Positions 24,400-37,189 of a stretch of DNA of 64,000 nucleotides are shown here, piece after piece. The DNA lies in NCBI GenBank assembly GCA_021521415.1, contig JAIQDT010002049.1:359517-423516 (forward strand). Reading direction: 5' to 3'. A program made the translations under genes and the position numbers. This stretch comes from Bidens hawaiensis. Taxonomy: Eukaryota; Streptophyta; Magnoliopsida; Asterales; Asteraceae. Numbering within the stretch: position 1 is the first letter of the stretch; every line of letters begins with the position of its first letter. The notes beneath the pieces were generated by a model. That model was given only the letters and a program-made list of their open reading frames with translations. It was not told the DNA's origin and searched no databases.

Positions 24400-25684
24400 G
24401 TGAAATTCGGGATGCCTTAATATTAATATTAATACCTGTGTGTTATCGTTTTTTTGTTTTTTGTGTTGGTTTTTATTTGTTTATGTATTTATTATTGTCC
24501 AGACAAATATTTGAATATTCTGTCTTCGTTCATTTTAATTTTCAATAAGTTGTTTTTTAACCGCCAGAAGATAGAGAATTGTTTAGGAATTTTGTACGGG
24601 GTGAGTTAATAGTAAAAGGACTCAGTTTCGGGGAAAACATACTCATCCGAATACCCACTAGTGGTACAATCCGAAAGTCTTCATGATCGAACTGGAAATT
24701 ACAAAGATCTTCCATCATTGAGTCAGTCATATCATTCCCAAAGTGTTGTAAATGAGGATAGAAGATGTGTCACCATTATAAAACTCAAGTTTTCTACTTC
24801 CAATAAATATAAATAAATATTGTCTTAGAACTATTTGTAATGGTATATGTGCGTAGATTTTATGTTACGGTATATGTTCGTAGAGGGCTTAGTTGTGTAG
24901 AAGGTAAAAATGTTGAATTAGCTTTGGTTGTGACACATATTTTGCGGTATTATTTTTTAAACTTTATGTACTAATATACGTGATGGTATGGTATAAGTTT
25001 GAATGGTCTAGAAAAAATGATACGATGTCTTAAAGTATTAAGAGGTATTTTATAATGAAACGTAGTTTCAATCCTACGTTTTTTTAGTATAATTGAATGG
25101 ACTAAATGATGCTCGAATTCGATAAAAGTGGGTTAATGTTTGGTATTGTTGGCAAAGGTGACTCTATATGCTTTTTAAGAAAAGTAACGCCACCAAATTT
25201 AGAAGCTATCAAATTTGAAAGTTTTTAAAAAATTAGTTGTAAAGTTTGAAATGAAAAGGTATCTTTTATATAATTATCTAATTTATATATTTTTACATTC
25301 AACAATATAGGGTGGAAGCCCTTTTTTATGTATATAATTTTTGTATTCATCCATGGGCGAATTCACCTTTCAGCCAGGTGAAACATAGGTACCCCTTCAA
25401 ATATCTAGTATATGTTATAAACTTCTAATATATTAAGCACAATGATCTATGTGCCCCATCTTTATTTTTTTCGGTGCTCCAAACCCAGCTTTTGTGCTCA
25501 ACTTTCCAAGCCTAAATATAATTTTGTTTTGAAAAATAACAAGCCTAAATTGCTTAATTGTCTAACAACATCATAAATTGAAATTTTGAAATCCGCAAGT
25601 TATATGGGAGTGAGAGACGAAAAAGTTTTCACAATCTAATAAGGTATATGCCATCGTTCAGAATTTTTTTTTTGTGATTTTGGT
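24400..25684. other. No gene seen
   Basis: AT-rich DNA upstream of the DGK gene, probably holding its promoter in the first few hundred bases. No repeat boundaries are evident. Confidence 0.45.
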
Positions 25685-28600
25685 TGTGACATTTGAGCCA
25701 AAACAAGGTACACCTCAGTACGTATTTATCGATTAAGCAAATAAACGCCTTTTACGTAACGAACGAACGATTAACCGAACGGGTCGGGTTATGACCCAGA
25801 AATCCCGGTGGGCCATCTATAAGTGATATACGTTTAACATAAGCTAAAATATTGGTAATATGGCCTTAGTTCGATAGCAAACAAGTTAAACAAAACAAGC
25901 TCGTTTAACTACCCGCTATAAATTTAAACGCGAAAGACAGTTACAAACCAAGCATTGTATCATCCGTTAAGCCGAAAAAGACTTACCATACACTTATTTG
26001 AAATGTTTTAAGCGATCCGTGAAAATATTTTTGATTTTTACAAACATATAGTATGTTTTTATAATTTTATACAAAACTAGCCGAAAAACACTCGTTTTCG
26101 CACTGTTTAACGCACCCGATAAGTTTTTCGCGCCAAAAACCGAGCCCGAACTAAATTTGGATTGGTTTTTCGCGCCTGTAGAATCAGTTAATGGGCCAAA
26201 AATAAGCCCAAGGGAGGGCCTATGGGCTTCCGATCGCAAAAGGGGAAACCCCCCCCCCCCAAGGGTTTTCTTTTTTTTTTAAAACATATTATGAGATATT
26301 TTGGCATCAAAATTTGTGATACAACTTCTGGACTTCTTCTTCTCCAGCCAAAATCTCAAGAAACCCTAAGGTAAACAACTTAAATAAGCTACTTTTACAC
26401 TTGTTTAACATTGATTAATACCAAATAAACATAGTTTGATTGCCAAAAATCATTCCTAACCATGTAAAAATCATAAAAATGGTTCATAAACATGTTTTGA
26501 TCATACACATGGTAAGGAACCTGGTTTGATAGTTTTTTTGGCCATAAAAACGGATTAAAGGGTTGAAACGGCATTTTTACGGTTCAAAAGTTCGTTTTTG
26601 TGCACTAGCCGAAACCCTAAGTTAAAGGGCTATTATATTGATGAAACTTTCTTGGTTTGTGATATAGGACTTGTATCTAGCCTACATAGGAGCACAAGAG
26701 CTTGAAACGTTGATTAGAAAGGCGGAAACGAACCAAAACCGCTAAGGTAACGCCGAAACACTCGCTTACGGGCTGTTTAGGTTAAGGTTGTGATGTGCAT
26801 ATTATTAGACCTTGAAATTTTTCATGGAAATCAGGGACCATGTCATTGAGTCCCTGTTAAAATTTGGTAATTTTTCGACCATCCGAGAATATTTGGAAAA
26901 TTTATTACCGAATTAGGACGTTTAATGGGGAAAATAGTTAAAATGCTTCAAAAATTATGAAATTTTTCTGGGAACTCAGATTTAATTTAATTTGATCACA
27001 TATGAATTTTGGGATCATTTGGAGAAGTCTAAAGCTGTTTTGTGCATATGTGTTCGTGTGAACTTTTATAGCCGAATTTGGGTCAAAAAGAATATTGCAC
27101 GAGCTTTTTACATTTTGGAATTGATACAGGTTGTTTTTGGACATAATTTGAGTATTCAGGAATTTTTGTGAAATTTTTGGAAATTGTTTGGGATAAACGG
27201 ACGATTTTCAGGCGAAATATAGCTGATAAAATGAATTTTTTTTAAATTAATAAATCAGTAAATGATTCCAAAAATATTTTTTATAAAAATATAAATATTT
27301 TAATTGATAATTAGTTAAATTTTCATAATTTAACGATTAACAGTTAATTAATTATGCTAATCTGAAGATTAAACAAACTCAGTTTTTATAAAAACCGGCA
27401 AGTTCGCGACTAACGAACCTGCGGGAATATCAAAACACCAAGAGGGATCAAAAATCATATTTTTGGATTAATTAAGTAAAAATGAACTTTCCTATGAGAA
27501 ACCTGGACAATCCGGATAGATTGTGCGCGTTTTTTTTTCTTAAATCAAACTGAATAAATGGAAACATGTCCCGTAGCTAATCCGGGACCCCAGTATGTGA
27601 TCCTTCTTTATAACTTAATCATTTTATTAACCAATACATTTACCCAAGCTTATTTCCCTATAACTATTTTCTGAACGCGTAAATGAACAACTTGGCCCAG
27701 CTGGAAAAACGGGAATCTGAGCCAAGTTCGGTTTTAAGTATTAGACATCGAACAACATCACAACCTAAGCCTATTGCCATTTTCTGGGCATTCCAGCTAT
27801 ACCCAGATTAGTTATACAGCCCAGTTTAGTATTGAGATTATAATAATATTAAAATATTAATATTATTATAATATTGATTATAGGGAACTGTGATTACAAG
27901 TTACACAAACCTCAAACCGACGTGCTACTAATTATCTACTAAACAGTAAGTTTCATGACCCTACTTCTAAATTGTTCTACAAATTTTTGGGGTGAAAAGC
28001 ATGTTTGATTACATATACATACCTGAAACATGTATTGATGTGAATTATCTAAGTGCTAACACCCGAAAGTCCCCTCTAACACAGTGATTAACTTCGAGCC
28101 GGTGGCTTGTGAATAGTACTATTGGTTTGACAAACCCAAACGGAGCCGGCATGTGTTACTGAGACTTTTCCCCGTTTGCACATGACCATAATATACAAAC
28201 ACGCTATGTAGTGTTAGACATAGCTACTTGGGGCATATTGTGGGCGGAAAGGGGGCCACAGTGGTCGATTGGACGTGGGAAATGGATGCACGCGGCAGAA
28301 ACAGTCAAGGCTTCACTGTAGCTTAGCATAATTACATCATTTACATACATACATACTTATATCATGATTACAAGTGTTAACTTGTGAATACTCATAACTG
28401 ATTTCTTGAAACTCATGAAACTCACAAACTCTAGTAGTTGACCCGTTTTAAACTGCTTTTCAGGTGTACCTAAATCGGAATGATTTGGTGATCTGTTACT
28501 TGCCCAAGGTGTGTGGTTGATGCTATGTGAATAGAAGCAAGGGTGCTAGTAGTAAGATCGTATAGTTAACAAACTAGTTTTGTTTGTATCATCTAGACTG

Positions 28601-28740
28601 TAAAACAATGATAGAACAATGAAATGTAATACAATGTAAATTAGTTTGTAATGTTTCTTTATAAACAATGTTGTTGATACCAGAGGTGTCTGTTACATTC
28701 CCGTTTTACGCTTCCGCATTGTGTTAGTCGGGGTGTGACA
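25685..28740 (+). mobile_element. Probable solo LTR of a large LTR retrotransposon, ~3.06 kb
   Basis: It starts TGTGACATTTGAGCC and ends GGGGTGTGACA, so the ends are TG...CA and both carry TGTGACA. The flanking 5-mers are TTGGT and TCGGT, a target duplication with one mismatch. There is no coding capacity. Length and terminal sequence suit the long LTRs of Tekay/Del-type chromoviruses, but without the internal region this is inference. A hairpin of AT-rich 15-bp arms lies near 27840-27880. Confidence 0.6.
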
Positions 28741-29649
28741 TCGGTTTCTTGTTTTTATTTTGAACTATGAGATATGTTCATCAATTGTTTACATTTTTTA
28801 TTTTGACTTTTGTTGGTTTCATTTCGTTTTGATTGTTTCTACGTTTCTGGAAATTCAAAAGGTATGGTATTTTTGTTGTCATTTGAAGAATGATGATTCA
28901 ATTTTTAGGTTCTAAAACGTTATAGCTAATTTAGAGTCTAATATAACTGTTATAATAATTAGACCGAAATATGAATTTATTCGGAGTATTATTTATTAAT
29001 AATTAATAGTTCTACACTATTTAAATGATGAAAAAACCACTTCTTTGCAGGTGTTAGGAATAAGACTATAACTGTTTGTTTTTAAAAGATAAAATCTCGT
29101 AAAGTTCAATTGTAATATGTATTTTCTTTATTATGTTTAATGAAATTTGTTGCTTAAATTTCTATACAAAGTTTATTTAATGTTATTTTTTTACCCCCTA
29201 CCCCTCCAGTTTGTTCAACCCAACCCATCTTGGGTTGACCCGCTTTAATTTGACCAAACCCGTTCTAGTTTAACCTTTTTTGGCACACAATGACTATAAT
29301 TTCTGGATATGCCACTGTATTCATCAATATACAAATGTTTTGTAAATTATAAAAATAAAATAAAATAATAATATAGTTTTTTTAACGAAAAAACACAAGA
29401 AATTTCGGTTTCTTTTTTGTATATGATTTTAGTCTTGTGCACTAACAATTTACGAATAATAAATCACTTCATAATAAAATTAGGCCCCTTAAAGGTGGCT
29501 GAAAAGTTAACATCTAATTTTTAAATTACTGAATATTAATCAAATTCACACCAAAGAAAACGAAAGCCAATTCAGCTAATACGTGTCCACGTATTAGATA
29601 TATTAATAGTTTTATAATTAAAATGAACACGTAAATATAATTAAAATAT

Positions 29650-29695
<46 letters not shown>

Positions 29696-29924
29696 CGACT
29701 TGCAATTATTAAAGATTTAATAAAACGTTACTTTCATCTCAATGACTTCAGATCTGTTTTGGTAGATCATGGAGTCGAATATTTTAATCTATCATAATTT
29801 AGAGTTAATAATTACTTCATGTGGTTTTAACATGCCATATTTCGAGTTTTAAGTTTAAATATTTGTATTATGTGATTTTTTTCAACAGATCGACGATTAA
29901 TAATCAATTGTGTTTTATATATAA
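28741..29924. other. No gene seen
   Basis: AT-rich intergenic DNA with an (ATA)n microsatellite at about 29655-29692. Confidence 0.45.
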
Positions 29925-29956
29925 CTAGTTAGGTGCCCGCACGATGTAGCGGGGAA
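29925..29956 (-). mobile_element. Helitron 3' terminus, minus orientation
   Basis: The minus strand has a GC-rich hairpin (CCCGC, loop TACATCGT, GCGGG) followed by seven bases and CTAG, with T as the next base. This is the usual Helitron 3' end and A/T target. The body would extend to the right. I could not place its 5' end. Confidence 0.5.
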
Positions 29957-30655
29957 CAATACTTAAAGGTTATTAGCACATCAAGCCAAGGCTAGCTCTA
30001 GCTCGACTCGAACTTCATACCGAGCCTGACTTATGTTCGTTTAATTTTTTTAAATATTTATGTAACTTGAATACTTTTAATCACATTTTTATAAAACACA
30101 CAAGGGAAAAAAAATTAAAGCTGAGCAATATTCAGAAAAACTTGAGGGCCAAAGTTGTAAGTAATATTTAAATTTTGAATTGTAACAATTTAAAAAGATA
30201 AAAGGTTAGATATGTAATTATATGAAAACATGAGATTGTAAGCATTTGTCCTTTAAAAAACTTATACATTCATGCAGTAATGACTTGTACATTTTAAACC
30301 ATCGATCTGTTTTAAAAAAAATTTATATTGAAATGTCGACAAAATAAGCTCGTTTAAATAGATATGTTAGGATTTTTGTTAACCATATTTTTGTAAAACA
30401 AATATGAGAAAACCAAAAAAAATAAAGTTAAGAGTAAAAAAGGGGTAATCACGAAGGATTAAAGTTGTAACTAACTGTTAAATTTACAAAATTTAAGTAA
30501 AGTTGAGTTACTATACTTGTAATTATTTTATACAAATCAAATTAACGTTAGTGATATGTGTGTAAAAGACAAGGCTATCCCTACTTAAACATGCAATTAT
30601 AATTTGTAAAAGTCTTAAATTCTATCGTCTTAATTTGTCCATTACTTATATTATA
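29957..30655. other. No gene seen; probably Helitron body
   Basis: AT-rich with no coding pattern. It lies between the minus-strand Helitron end and the next Helitron. Confidence 0.4.
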
Positions 30656-31541
30656 TCTATAATATATATAAACGAAAACCCTAAAATCCTACGTGTCATG
30701 ATTTGGTCGCTCCCTCTTTTATGGAAGCCACCTAATTACTTACTTTTTAAATGGAGACCCCTCATTGATTTAACCCAAATTCATGGGTATGTGTCTTACC
30801 AAAACCAGATAACTTTTAAACGGGTTATAACATCTCATTAAATTAAAAATAAATCTTACCAATTATTTGATATGAAAATCCTATAAAATAGGGATATACT
30901 AAAAATTAATATCCAATTTAAAAAGAAAAGATATTATTTATAATTAATAAACAATTTTATATTAAAAAAACATAAGCTGGTCATGGGTCACCAAATCCAG
31001 ATAACTTTTAAACGGATTATAACATATCATTTATTTATGAAACATTTTCATTATCAAACCCTAAGTATATTATTAACTTTCTTACAATAAAGAAAATTAA
31101 AATCCAAAAAATTAAATATTAAAAACGAAAAATGTAAAACAGCCATTATCTCAAGAAATCATATTTCTTTATTTGTAAATAAAGGCTTCTCATGCATTTA
31201 ACCCGAATTCACGGGTAAAGGTCTCACCAAACCCAGATAGCTCTTAAAAGAGTTATAAAATCTCATTATATTAAAAAATAATCTAATCAAATATTTGATA
31301 TGAAAATCCTATAAAATAGGAATATACTAAAAATTAGTATCCTATTTTATTTAAAAAATATATTATTTAAAATTAAGAAACAATTTTATAATAAAGAAAA
31401 TAAACGAGTAATGGATATCACCAAACCCAGATAACTTTTAAATCGGATTATAACATAAAATTTATTTGTGAAACCATTTCATTATCAAACTTCAAGTATA
31501 TTAATTATTAACTTTTTTACAATAAATAAAATTAAAATCCA

Positions 31542-31573
<32 letters not shown>

Positions 31574-31621
31574 TTAAAAACGAATAATGAAAAACAACCC
31601 CCGTAATACGGGGGATAAAAT

Positions 31622-31625
<4 letters not shown>
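30656..31625 (+). mobile_element. Non-autonomous Helitron, 970 bp
   Basis: It begins TCTATAATATATATAAACG after an A and ends with the palindrome CCCCCGTA-A-TACGGGGG (31598-31614), seven bases, CTAG, then T. TC start, hairpin, CTRR end and A/T insertion site all fit Helitrons. The interior repeats a block (TTTGATATGAAAATCCTATA, then CCAGATAACTTTTAAACGG) two to three times. No Rep/helicase is encoded. A related 3' half lies at 37190-37493. Confidence 0.8.

Positions 31626-31654
<29 letters not shown>
31625..31654. repeat. (GT)n microsatellite
   Basis: About 15 GT units directly follow the Helitron 3' end. Confidence 0.95.
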
Positions 31655-31657
<3 letters not shown>

Positions 31658-32380
31658 GGGGTGAGATCCAGTGAAAGCTACTCTTAAAGAGAAAACTTAA
31701 AAACTCATAAAAACCACAAAAAAAACTATTTTTAACTTTTAAATTTTTTTTTTGAAGTTTCTTTTTTTTTTCCATTATTCTTATATGTTGTTATTGGTTC
31801 CAAAAAAAAAAAAAAACCCTGTCGGTAACCTCGTCGGTGTAGTGCACATGTATAATAGTGTGCATTGCATATATGCAAAAGTGTTTGTATTGCATATAAT
31901 ACAACACTATTGTACATATTTGATACACAGTATTGTATATATGCAATATAAGACTAATACGCACATCGAATACACATTAGTACGTATGTGTAATATAACA
32001 TTAAGGCACATGTGCACCACATTGACTTTTTTTTTTATTATTATTTTTTTCCATATAATACAACACTGCTACACATATACAATACATAAATATTGAATAT
32101 ATGCAATTAAACACTATTAAACTTAAAAATACATAGTAATACACATGTGTAATATAACGGTATCGTATAGTAATACGTATGTGCATTACAGCGTGTTTTA
32201 TTTTTATTTTTTTAATTTTTTTTGAGCAAAGGGTAAGAAAATATAAGAATAATGGCAAAAACAGAAAATTGAAAATATTTTTTTATTTTTAATTAAAAAT
32301 AATTCTTTAGGAGTTTTTAAATTTTCTCTCTAAAGATGAGTTTTCTCTTGATTCTCTCTCTCTCTCTATATATATATAGA
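31655..32380. mobile_element. MITE-like element with long imperfect inverted ends
   Basis: The left end (TATAGGGG, then AAGAGAAAACTTAAAAACTC) is mirrored at the right end, where the inverse strand reads AAGAGAAAACTCATC and AATTTAAAAACTCCTAAAG. It is flanked by simple repeats on both sides. The interior is AT-rich with many TACACAT words. It has the same general build as the elements at 14113 and 40553. Confidence 0.6.
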
Positions 32381-33159
32381 TATAGATAATTTTGTTACTT
32401 TTATTTTAAAAGAACAACCAACTCAATCAATATAACTCTAAATTTACACTGATGTTCACAATGAGACTTGAATCCCAATCACCTAGAAAATAACACACCT
32501 TGATAGTTGATAATGCTTTATCACTACATGCCTATTTCTATTTTGACCTTCGCTAACCTCCTCCTCCATCATTCTTCAAAACGACCCTCCTTTGATTGAT
32601 AATTACTAACATGTTGTTCCAAGTCATGGAGCCAGAGAGACCAGGGAGGTGCGAGTGTTTGGTCCGAAGTGGTGGTCATGACTTTGGAACTATGACTACC
32701 GAAAGAGAGACAAGATATGATGAGGCGTTCATGATTCTATAGTCGAATAGAGCATATGCTCGGCCTACGACATTTAAGAAGAGATCCTTCTAAACCTAGT
32801 TGATAAAAGCAATTAGTTGGTCGATTGGATAAAAACCTTCTAAGCCTAGTCCCCTGACTCCCCTCAAACAAGAGCAAATTATAACAACCCAAAATAAATG
32901 ATATTAAAGTATGACTCGTAACAAACTACATATACACTATACACTATGTGTGTAATCAACACTATAATGCATTACATATATCTTGCTATGCTTTTAAGGA
33001 TGGTTTATCATGTATATGTAAGTATTATTTGATCAAATAATTACCAACGCTTATTATTTGTGTATTTAGTTATACGTGTATGAGTAAAGTGGCAGAAGGT
33101 TAATCAGGCATCATGTGGTGGCGTTGATAGCCGAAAGACAATGGTACATGCACAAATCG
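32381..33159. other. No gene seen
   Basis: Mixed-composition spacer without coding or RNA gene pattern. Confidence 0.45.
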
Positions 33160-33360
33160 ACCGGTGTGCCGATGGTTGAGTGTTATGTGCCTTATGTCCA
33201 AGGTTTGATGCAAAACTACTATCGGGCCGGGGGTCTCACCGGAAGCAGCCTCTATATTCCTACAAGGTAGAGGTAAGGCTGCCTACATCTTACCCTCCTC
33301 AGATCCTACCGTAGCTTTGCTATTGGTGGGATATACTGAGTACGACGACGACGATGTTGA
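33160..33360 (+). mobile_element. Au-like SINE
   Basis: A box-B-like GGTTTGATGC (33202-33211) is followed by the recognisable body TCTCACCGGAAGCAGCCTCT, then AAGGCTGCCTACATCTTACC and CTCCTCAGATCCTACC, and a tail running into ACTGAGTACGACGACGACG. That order matches the Au SINE family. The 5' end and target duplication are unclear. Confidence 0.6.
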
Positions 33361-34019
33361 GGAGGAGTAAAGAATAGGTGTGGAGATAGACGTCCCTGGT
33401 CAGTTAATTAACATGACTTATGAACACATCAATTATTAAAAAAATTACTAATCGAGTTAGTGGGGTGGCTACAAATTAATCTGCCAGATATATTAAAATA
33501 ATGTCATATTTAAATATTTAAATAACATTACTAAAGGGATCATTTCACCTGCTCCAACATATAAACCTTTTGACATCAACCGATGAATATTCACTAATAT
33601 TTTCTCTACTTTATAGTTAGTTTACACATAAATTAATCTATAGATTATTCTTCAGAAACATTATAAGAAACCTGTATGTCTAAGGCCTCTAGTTTTTATA
33701 GATCTAATTCGGGTTTTCATTTGTGACCTAAGGTTGAAACTCAAATCACGTGATAAAAATATGACCGAGATCTACAAATCAAATGTAACGCCATTACGCC
33801 AGCTTACGCATAGTGCTTTATTGAATTCTAAAACCGCAACCGTTAGTTTCAAGCCCGAGTAAGGTGCTTTAATAAGAAAAAGGGTGTGACTAGCTGCTTA
33901 AACAAAAAAAAGTTAGCATTATGGTCAATAAGTGTTTCTAGCATGCCCAGTTTGGGCTTAGCAACTTAATTTAAATATGAATTTGGGCTATAATTAAGGG
34001 TGGACTACTAGAATACAGA
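33361..34019. other. No gene seen
   Basis: AT-rich spacer. No feature I can support. Confidence 0.4.
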
Positions 34020-34340
34020 TCGAGTGGTGTACAAAAAAACCGGTTCGGAACCGCTTAACTAAAAACCGAACTGAACCGGTTTGTTTCTACATCGGTTTCT
34101 ACTAAACTGGATTCCAAATTGTCGGTTCGTATAGCGGTCAGAGTATTTCTAATCAAACCGGTTTTAAAATTGGTTTTTTTTTGTCTTAAACTGGGTAAAA
34201 CCGGTTTAAAACCGGCCCGAACCAGTCAGAATCAGTTTGGCTACTTCTATGCTTAAACCGGTTTCTAAATCAAACCGGTTTAACCTAAACCGGTTTTGAA
34301 TATGCAAAAACCAAAACCGGTTTTGTATACCTCTGACTAG
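34020..34340. repeat. AACCGGTT-rich element, probable old hAT MITE
   Basis: The left end (GTGGTGTACAAAAAAACCGG) is mirrored by the inverse of the right (AGAGGTATACAAAACCGG), similar to the GAGGTG(C)ACAAA ends of the MITEs at 9224 and 47439. The interior is dense in AAACCGGTTT words. The target duplication is not clear. Confidence 0.45.
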
Positions 34341-34634
34341 ATCTTGATGGGCAAAGAGCTTAGCCCAACGATAACAAAAGATACAGTAGCCCACTTGGCC
34401 CAACATAACCCATTTGTCATTCCCAAATACCTATTTTTGATTAGCTTGTTACCTTGTTGATCCTACCAAACTTTTTTATTATTTATTATTTTTTAATTTT
34501 TTTAGTTAGATTTATTGAAACTGGGCTACATTATATCATACATCTATCAACATTTCCTGATTTATTAAGGTTTTATTCAATTTTATGTATCATGAGATTC
34601 ATTATCTATACTTCATTATGAGAAATTATGAATA

Positions 34635-35051
34635 ATCGGGGTTTCTTTGTACACACAATAAGGCCAATTCTATCGATCTTAACACTTCATATAAATGACA
34701 CGAGTTGGTTATTGTCGGGTCAATGAGCTCCATTAACTGACCTTCTTGATAAAGTAACCATGCCTAAAATCTTCAAAAAAATAAAAAATTTGAAATAAAT
34801 TATCTATATAAAGTTAACTCGAGGTGACAAAATGGACGGGTCAAGAGTCATCTATGTTGACCCAAGCTTAGATTGACCCGTTGCCTATAAAATCCATTTG
34901 GCAGCTTATATGAGATACCAAGAAGGTTATATGATGGTGGTCATGTTTAAAAAATTCGATTTTTCTTCCCACTCACAAACTTCAACACCAAAACTAAATA
35001 CATCTTGTACAGAGAAAACACCATCCACTGCGTATTTTGGAGACATGTAAC
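34635..35051 (-). pseudogene. Fragment of an S-domain receptor-like kinase (exons 6-7)
   Basis: The minus strand at 34763-34635 matches the start of exon 7 of the kinase pseudogene at 39430-43857 almost base for base (AWLLYQEGQLMELIDPTITN, then QRNPD) and then breaks off. At 35051-34923 a decayed exon 6 follows (YMSPKYAV, VFSFGV) with deletions. The upstream exons are missing. It is a partial duplicate of the neighbouring gene ~5 kb away. Confidence 0.8.
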
Positions 35052-35447
35052 TGTTGCAAAAGAAAAACAAATGTAAGTCGATAAAAGTTAGATTTTATAA
35101 TTATTTCAGTTCTTGGTTCATGAAAGAAAACTAAACTAAATCTTTACTATTAAGCACTTAATGACGATGAGCCTTTTATTGTTTTGTGTAAGCTCCAAGT
35201 ATATATGCTGGATAATCCTCCTTTTAGGGGTTGTTTGGTGAGATTGTAAGAGCATCTTGGCGTGGAACCCTTGTACTCTTGTAGGTGTGAAATGTATACT
35301 TTCAAGTCTCTCAGGATACGTATTTCTCATGTAAGATAGCAAACGATGATGATGATGATCAAGAACATAAAGGTTGATCGCTATTGAAGAACGGAAGAAC
35401 GTGGAGTTGCAAATATCTAGGTAATCAAGTTCGTTAATCTTAAGTTA

Positions 35448-35521
35448 TGATTTTAGACGACCTTGAGTAAGTTGATCGAGTCTTGAATGCGATAGGCTTT
35501 AACCAAGGTCGTCTAAAATCA
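35448..35521. repeat. Perfect 18-bp inverted repeat with 38-nt spacer
   Basis: The arms TGATTTTAGACGACCTTG and CAAGGTCGTCTAAAATCA (35448-35465 and 35504-35521) are exact reverse complements. RNA from either strand would fold into a hairpin. The following DNA carries a short direct repeat (ATTTTGGTTAAGTTT). Confidence 0.8.
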
Positions 35522-35705
35522 TTTTGGTTAAGTTTATAAGTTATTTAGGATGAGCATTTTGGTTAAGTTTTAAGTTTATATTTTTGACAAATCCAGACTG
35601 AGAAGGATATAAAACTAGTTTCTAGAAGTTCCCAATAAAGAAGTGATCCAGTCATGAAAATTGCTAAATTAGTCACCATGAAACATTCAAATACAAGCAT
35701 TTTAA

Positions 35706-36224
35706 GGTAGTGTTTGTTATGGAGGAATGGAAGGTGGAATGTAATAGATCATTCTAAAGGAATGAAAAAAAAACATGTTTGGTTACCATGTATTAATGGA
35801 ATGGATCATTCCACATGGAATGAAACTCCTTCCATTTTTAAGATTTTCATTCCTTTAGGTATACGTGTTTTTTTTTCATTCCTTCAAAGAATGAAAAAGT
35901 CAAAATAGCCAACAATCATTATTACTATTACAAAATTATAATTATATTATCATTATTATTATTATTTTTCAATTATAGTTATATTATTATTATGATTATT
36001 ATATAATCATCATTATTGTTTTGTATATTATAATATGACTATTATTATATTAGAACTATTACTACATTATCAATATATATATATTTTTAAATTTGATAAG
36101 TTAACATCCACAACGCATATACGGTTTAACGATCTCGTTACGGCACGAGGGTGCTAAAAATAGTTATTATGAATATTCATTTATTATTAATATTATTTAT
36201 TTATTTATTTTTTATTGTTATTAC

Positions 36225-36261
<37 letters not shown>

Positions 36262-36393
36262 GGGATTAATCATTTTATTCATGTATGGTAACCAAACATG
36301 ACAATGGAATGGTAATGATCCATTTCATTCCTTTGTCCATTCCATTCCCGCATCCATTCCATTCCATTCCCTCATCTGTTTCATAACATACCC
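35706..36393. mobile_element. PIF/Harbinger-type MITE, 688 bp
   Basis: The ends are GGTAGTGTTTGTTATGG and the inverse of GGGTATGTTATGAAAC. Both flanks are TAA, the target duplication typical of this superfamily. GGAATGG/CCATTCC words crowd the first and last 150 bp, and (TTA/AAT)n runs fill the middle. No transposase. Confidence 0.6.
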
Positions 36394-36503
36394 TAATAGA
36401 AATAAAGAAAAAGTCATGACAATTGCAAAGAAATGAAGGAAACAAATACATCCATTTATTAAAACAGATTCCATTGGAACAACAGAGATCGACCGGATAT
36501 TGA

Positions 36504-37177
36504 TTATGTAAATGGTAGCACACGCAATCGAACTTCATTTGCATCCCTTTTCCTCGAAATTTTGATACAATCACTCAATTCTTCATCATATCTTAATAGT
36601 ATCCAATCTCCAACATCGTCACGATAATTGAGCTTAAAAGTCCCGAGGCTCAAACCGGACCTCTTAACAATTTCTTCGACAAGAGTCGAAAATGTTGCTT
36701 GCAAGATAGGGATACAAAATTTAAAGATATCAACTCCATGCTCAACTTTAATAGTTAGGGTATTTTGGTCTATTTTGATGGCTGATGGTTCTGAAATTGC
36801 ACCATTGTTTTTCTTACTTGTGTCAGTTTGATGAACAATGGACAACTTTTTTGCCTCTCTCTTCATATAACTCGGTCCTTGCCACTGCCGGGATGTGAAG
36901 GGTCTTTTAATCTACGTTTCAACGTGGATACAGAGACTATACGACAACATCAAAGTTGTTAAGAAAGTTATGATTTTAATATAGAAGATTATGATCTAAG
37001 TTCTTTTGCAGCTTCTTTCATGGGTTTTCCAAATTGGTCCTCAATGACTATTCGAGGTAATACTTTTGGAGTTGTCTTGGATACCACCCTAGAAGCTGCA
37101 ATGTAGTCCCCAACCCTCGCTTTCATTCCTTCTTCTCTAGGTTTCGGCATTGGTGTTGATCCTTTTCCTCTAAAAAT
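36504..37177 (-). pseudogene. Remnant of an RWP-RK/PB1 gene (NIN-like protein C-terminal part)
   Basis: NIN-like proteins are nuclear transcription factors of nitrate and nodulation signalling. An exon starting at 37177 after a clean TTTTTTTCAG acceptor reads IVIEDQFGKPMKEAAKELR, the start of an RWP-RK domain. Sequence at ~36900 adds VSVSTLKRRLKD. A frameshift follows before RQWQGPSYMKREAKK. The final frame to 36504 holds a PB1 domain (TLTIKVEHGVDIFKF, then NYRDDVGDWILLRYDEEL, the acidic OPCA motif) and ends RLRVLPFT. The ~60 bp between the two RWP-RK pieces has no GT donor and contains stops. No GAF-like N-terminal part lies in the window. Domain identity is good; assignment to NLP rather than another RWP-RK-PB1 protein is inferred. 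Confidence 0.65.
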
Positions 37178-37189
37178 CTGAAAAAAATT

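Noticed and set aside
24363..24548. Plus-strand ORF upstream of the DGK gene
   Set aside because: It overlaps the likely DGK leader on the other strand and is low-complexity.
36275..36574. 99-codon minus-strand ORF partly over the PB1 exon
   Set aside because: It covers a MITE end and reads the PB1 exon in another frame.
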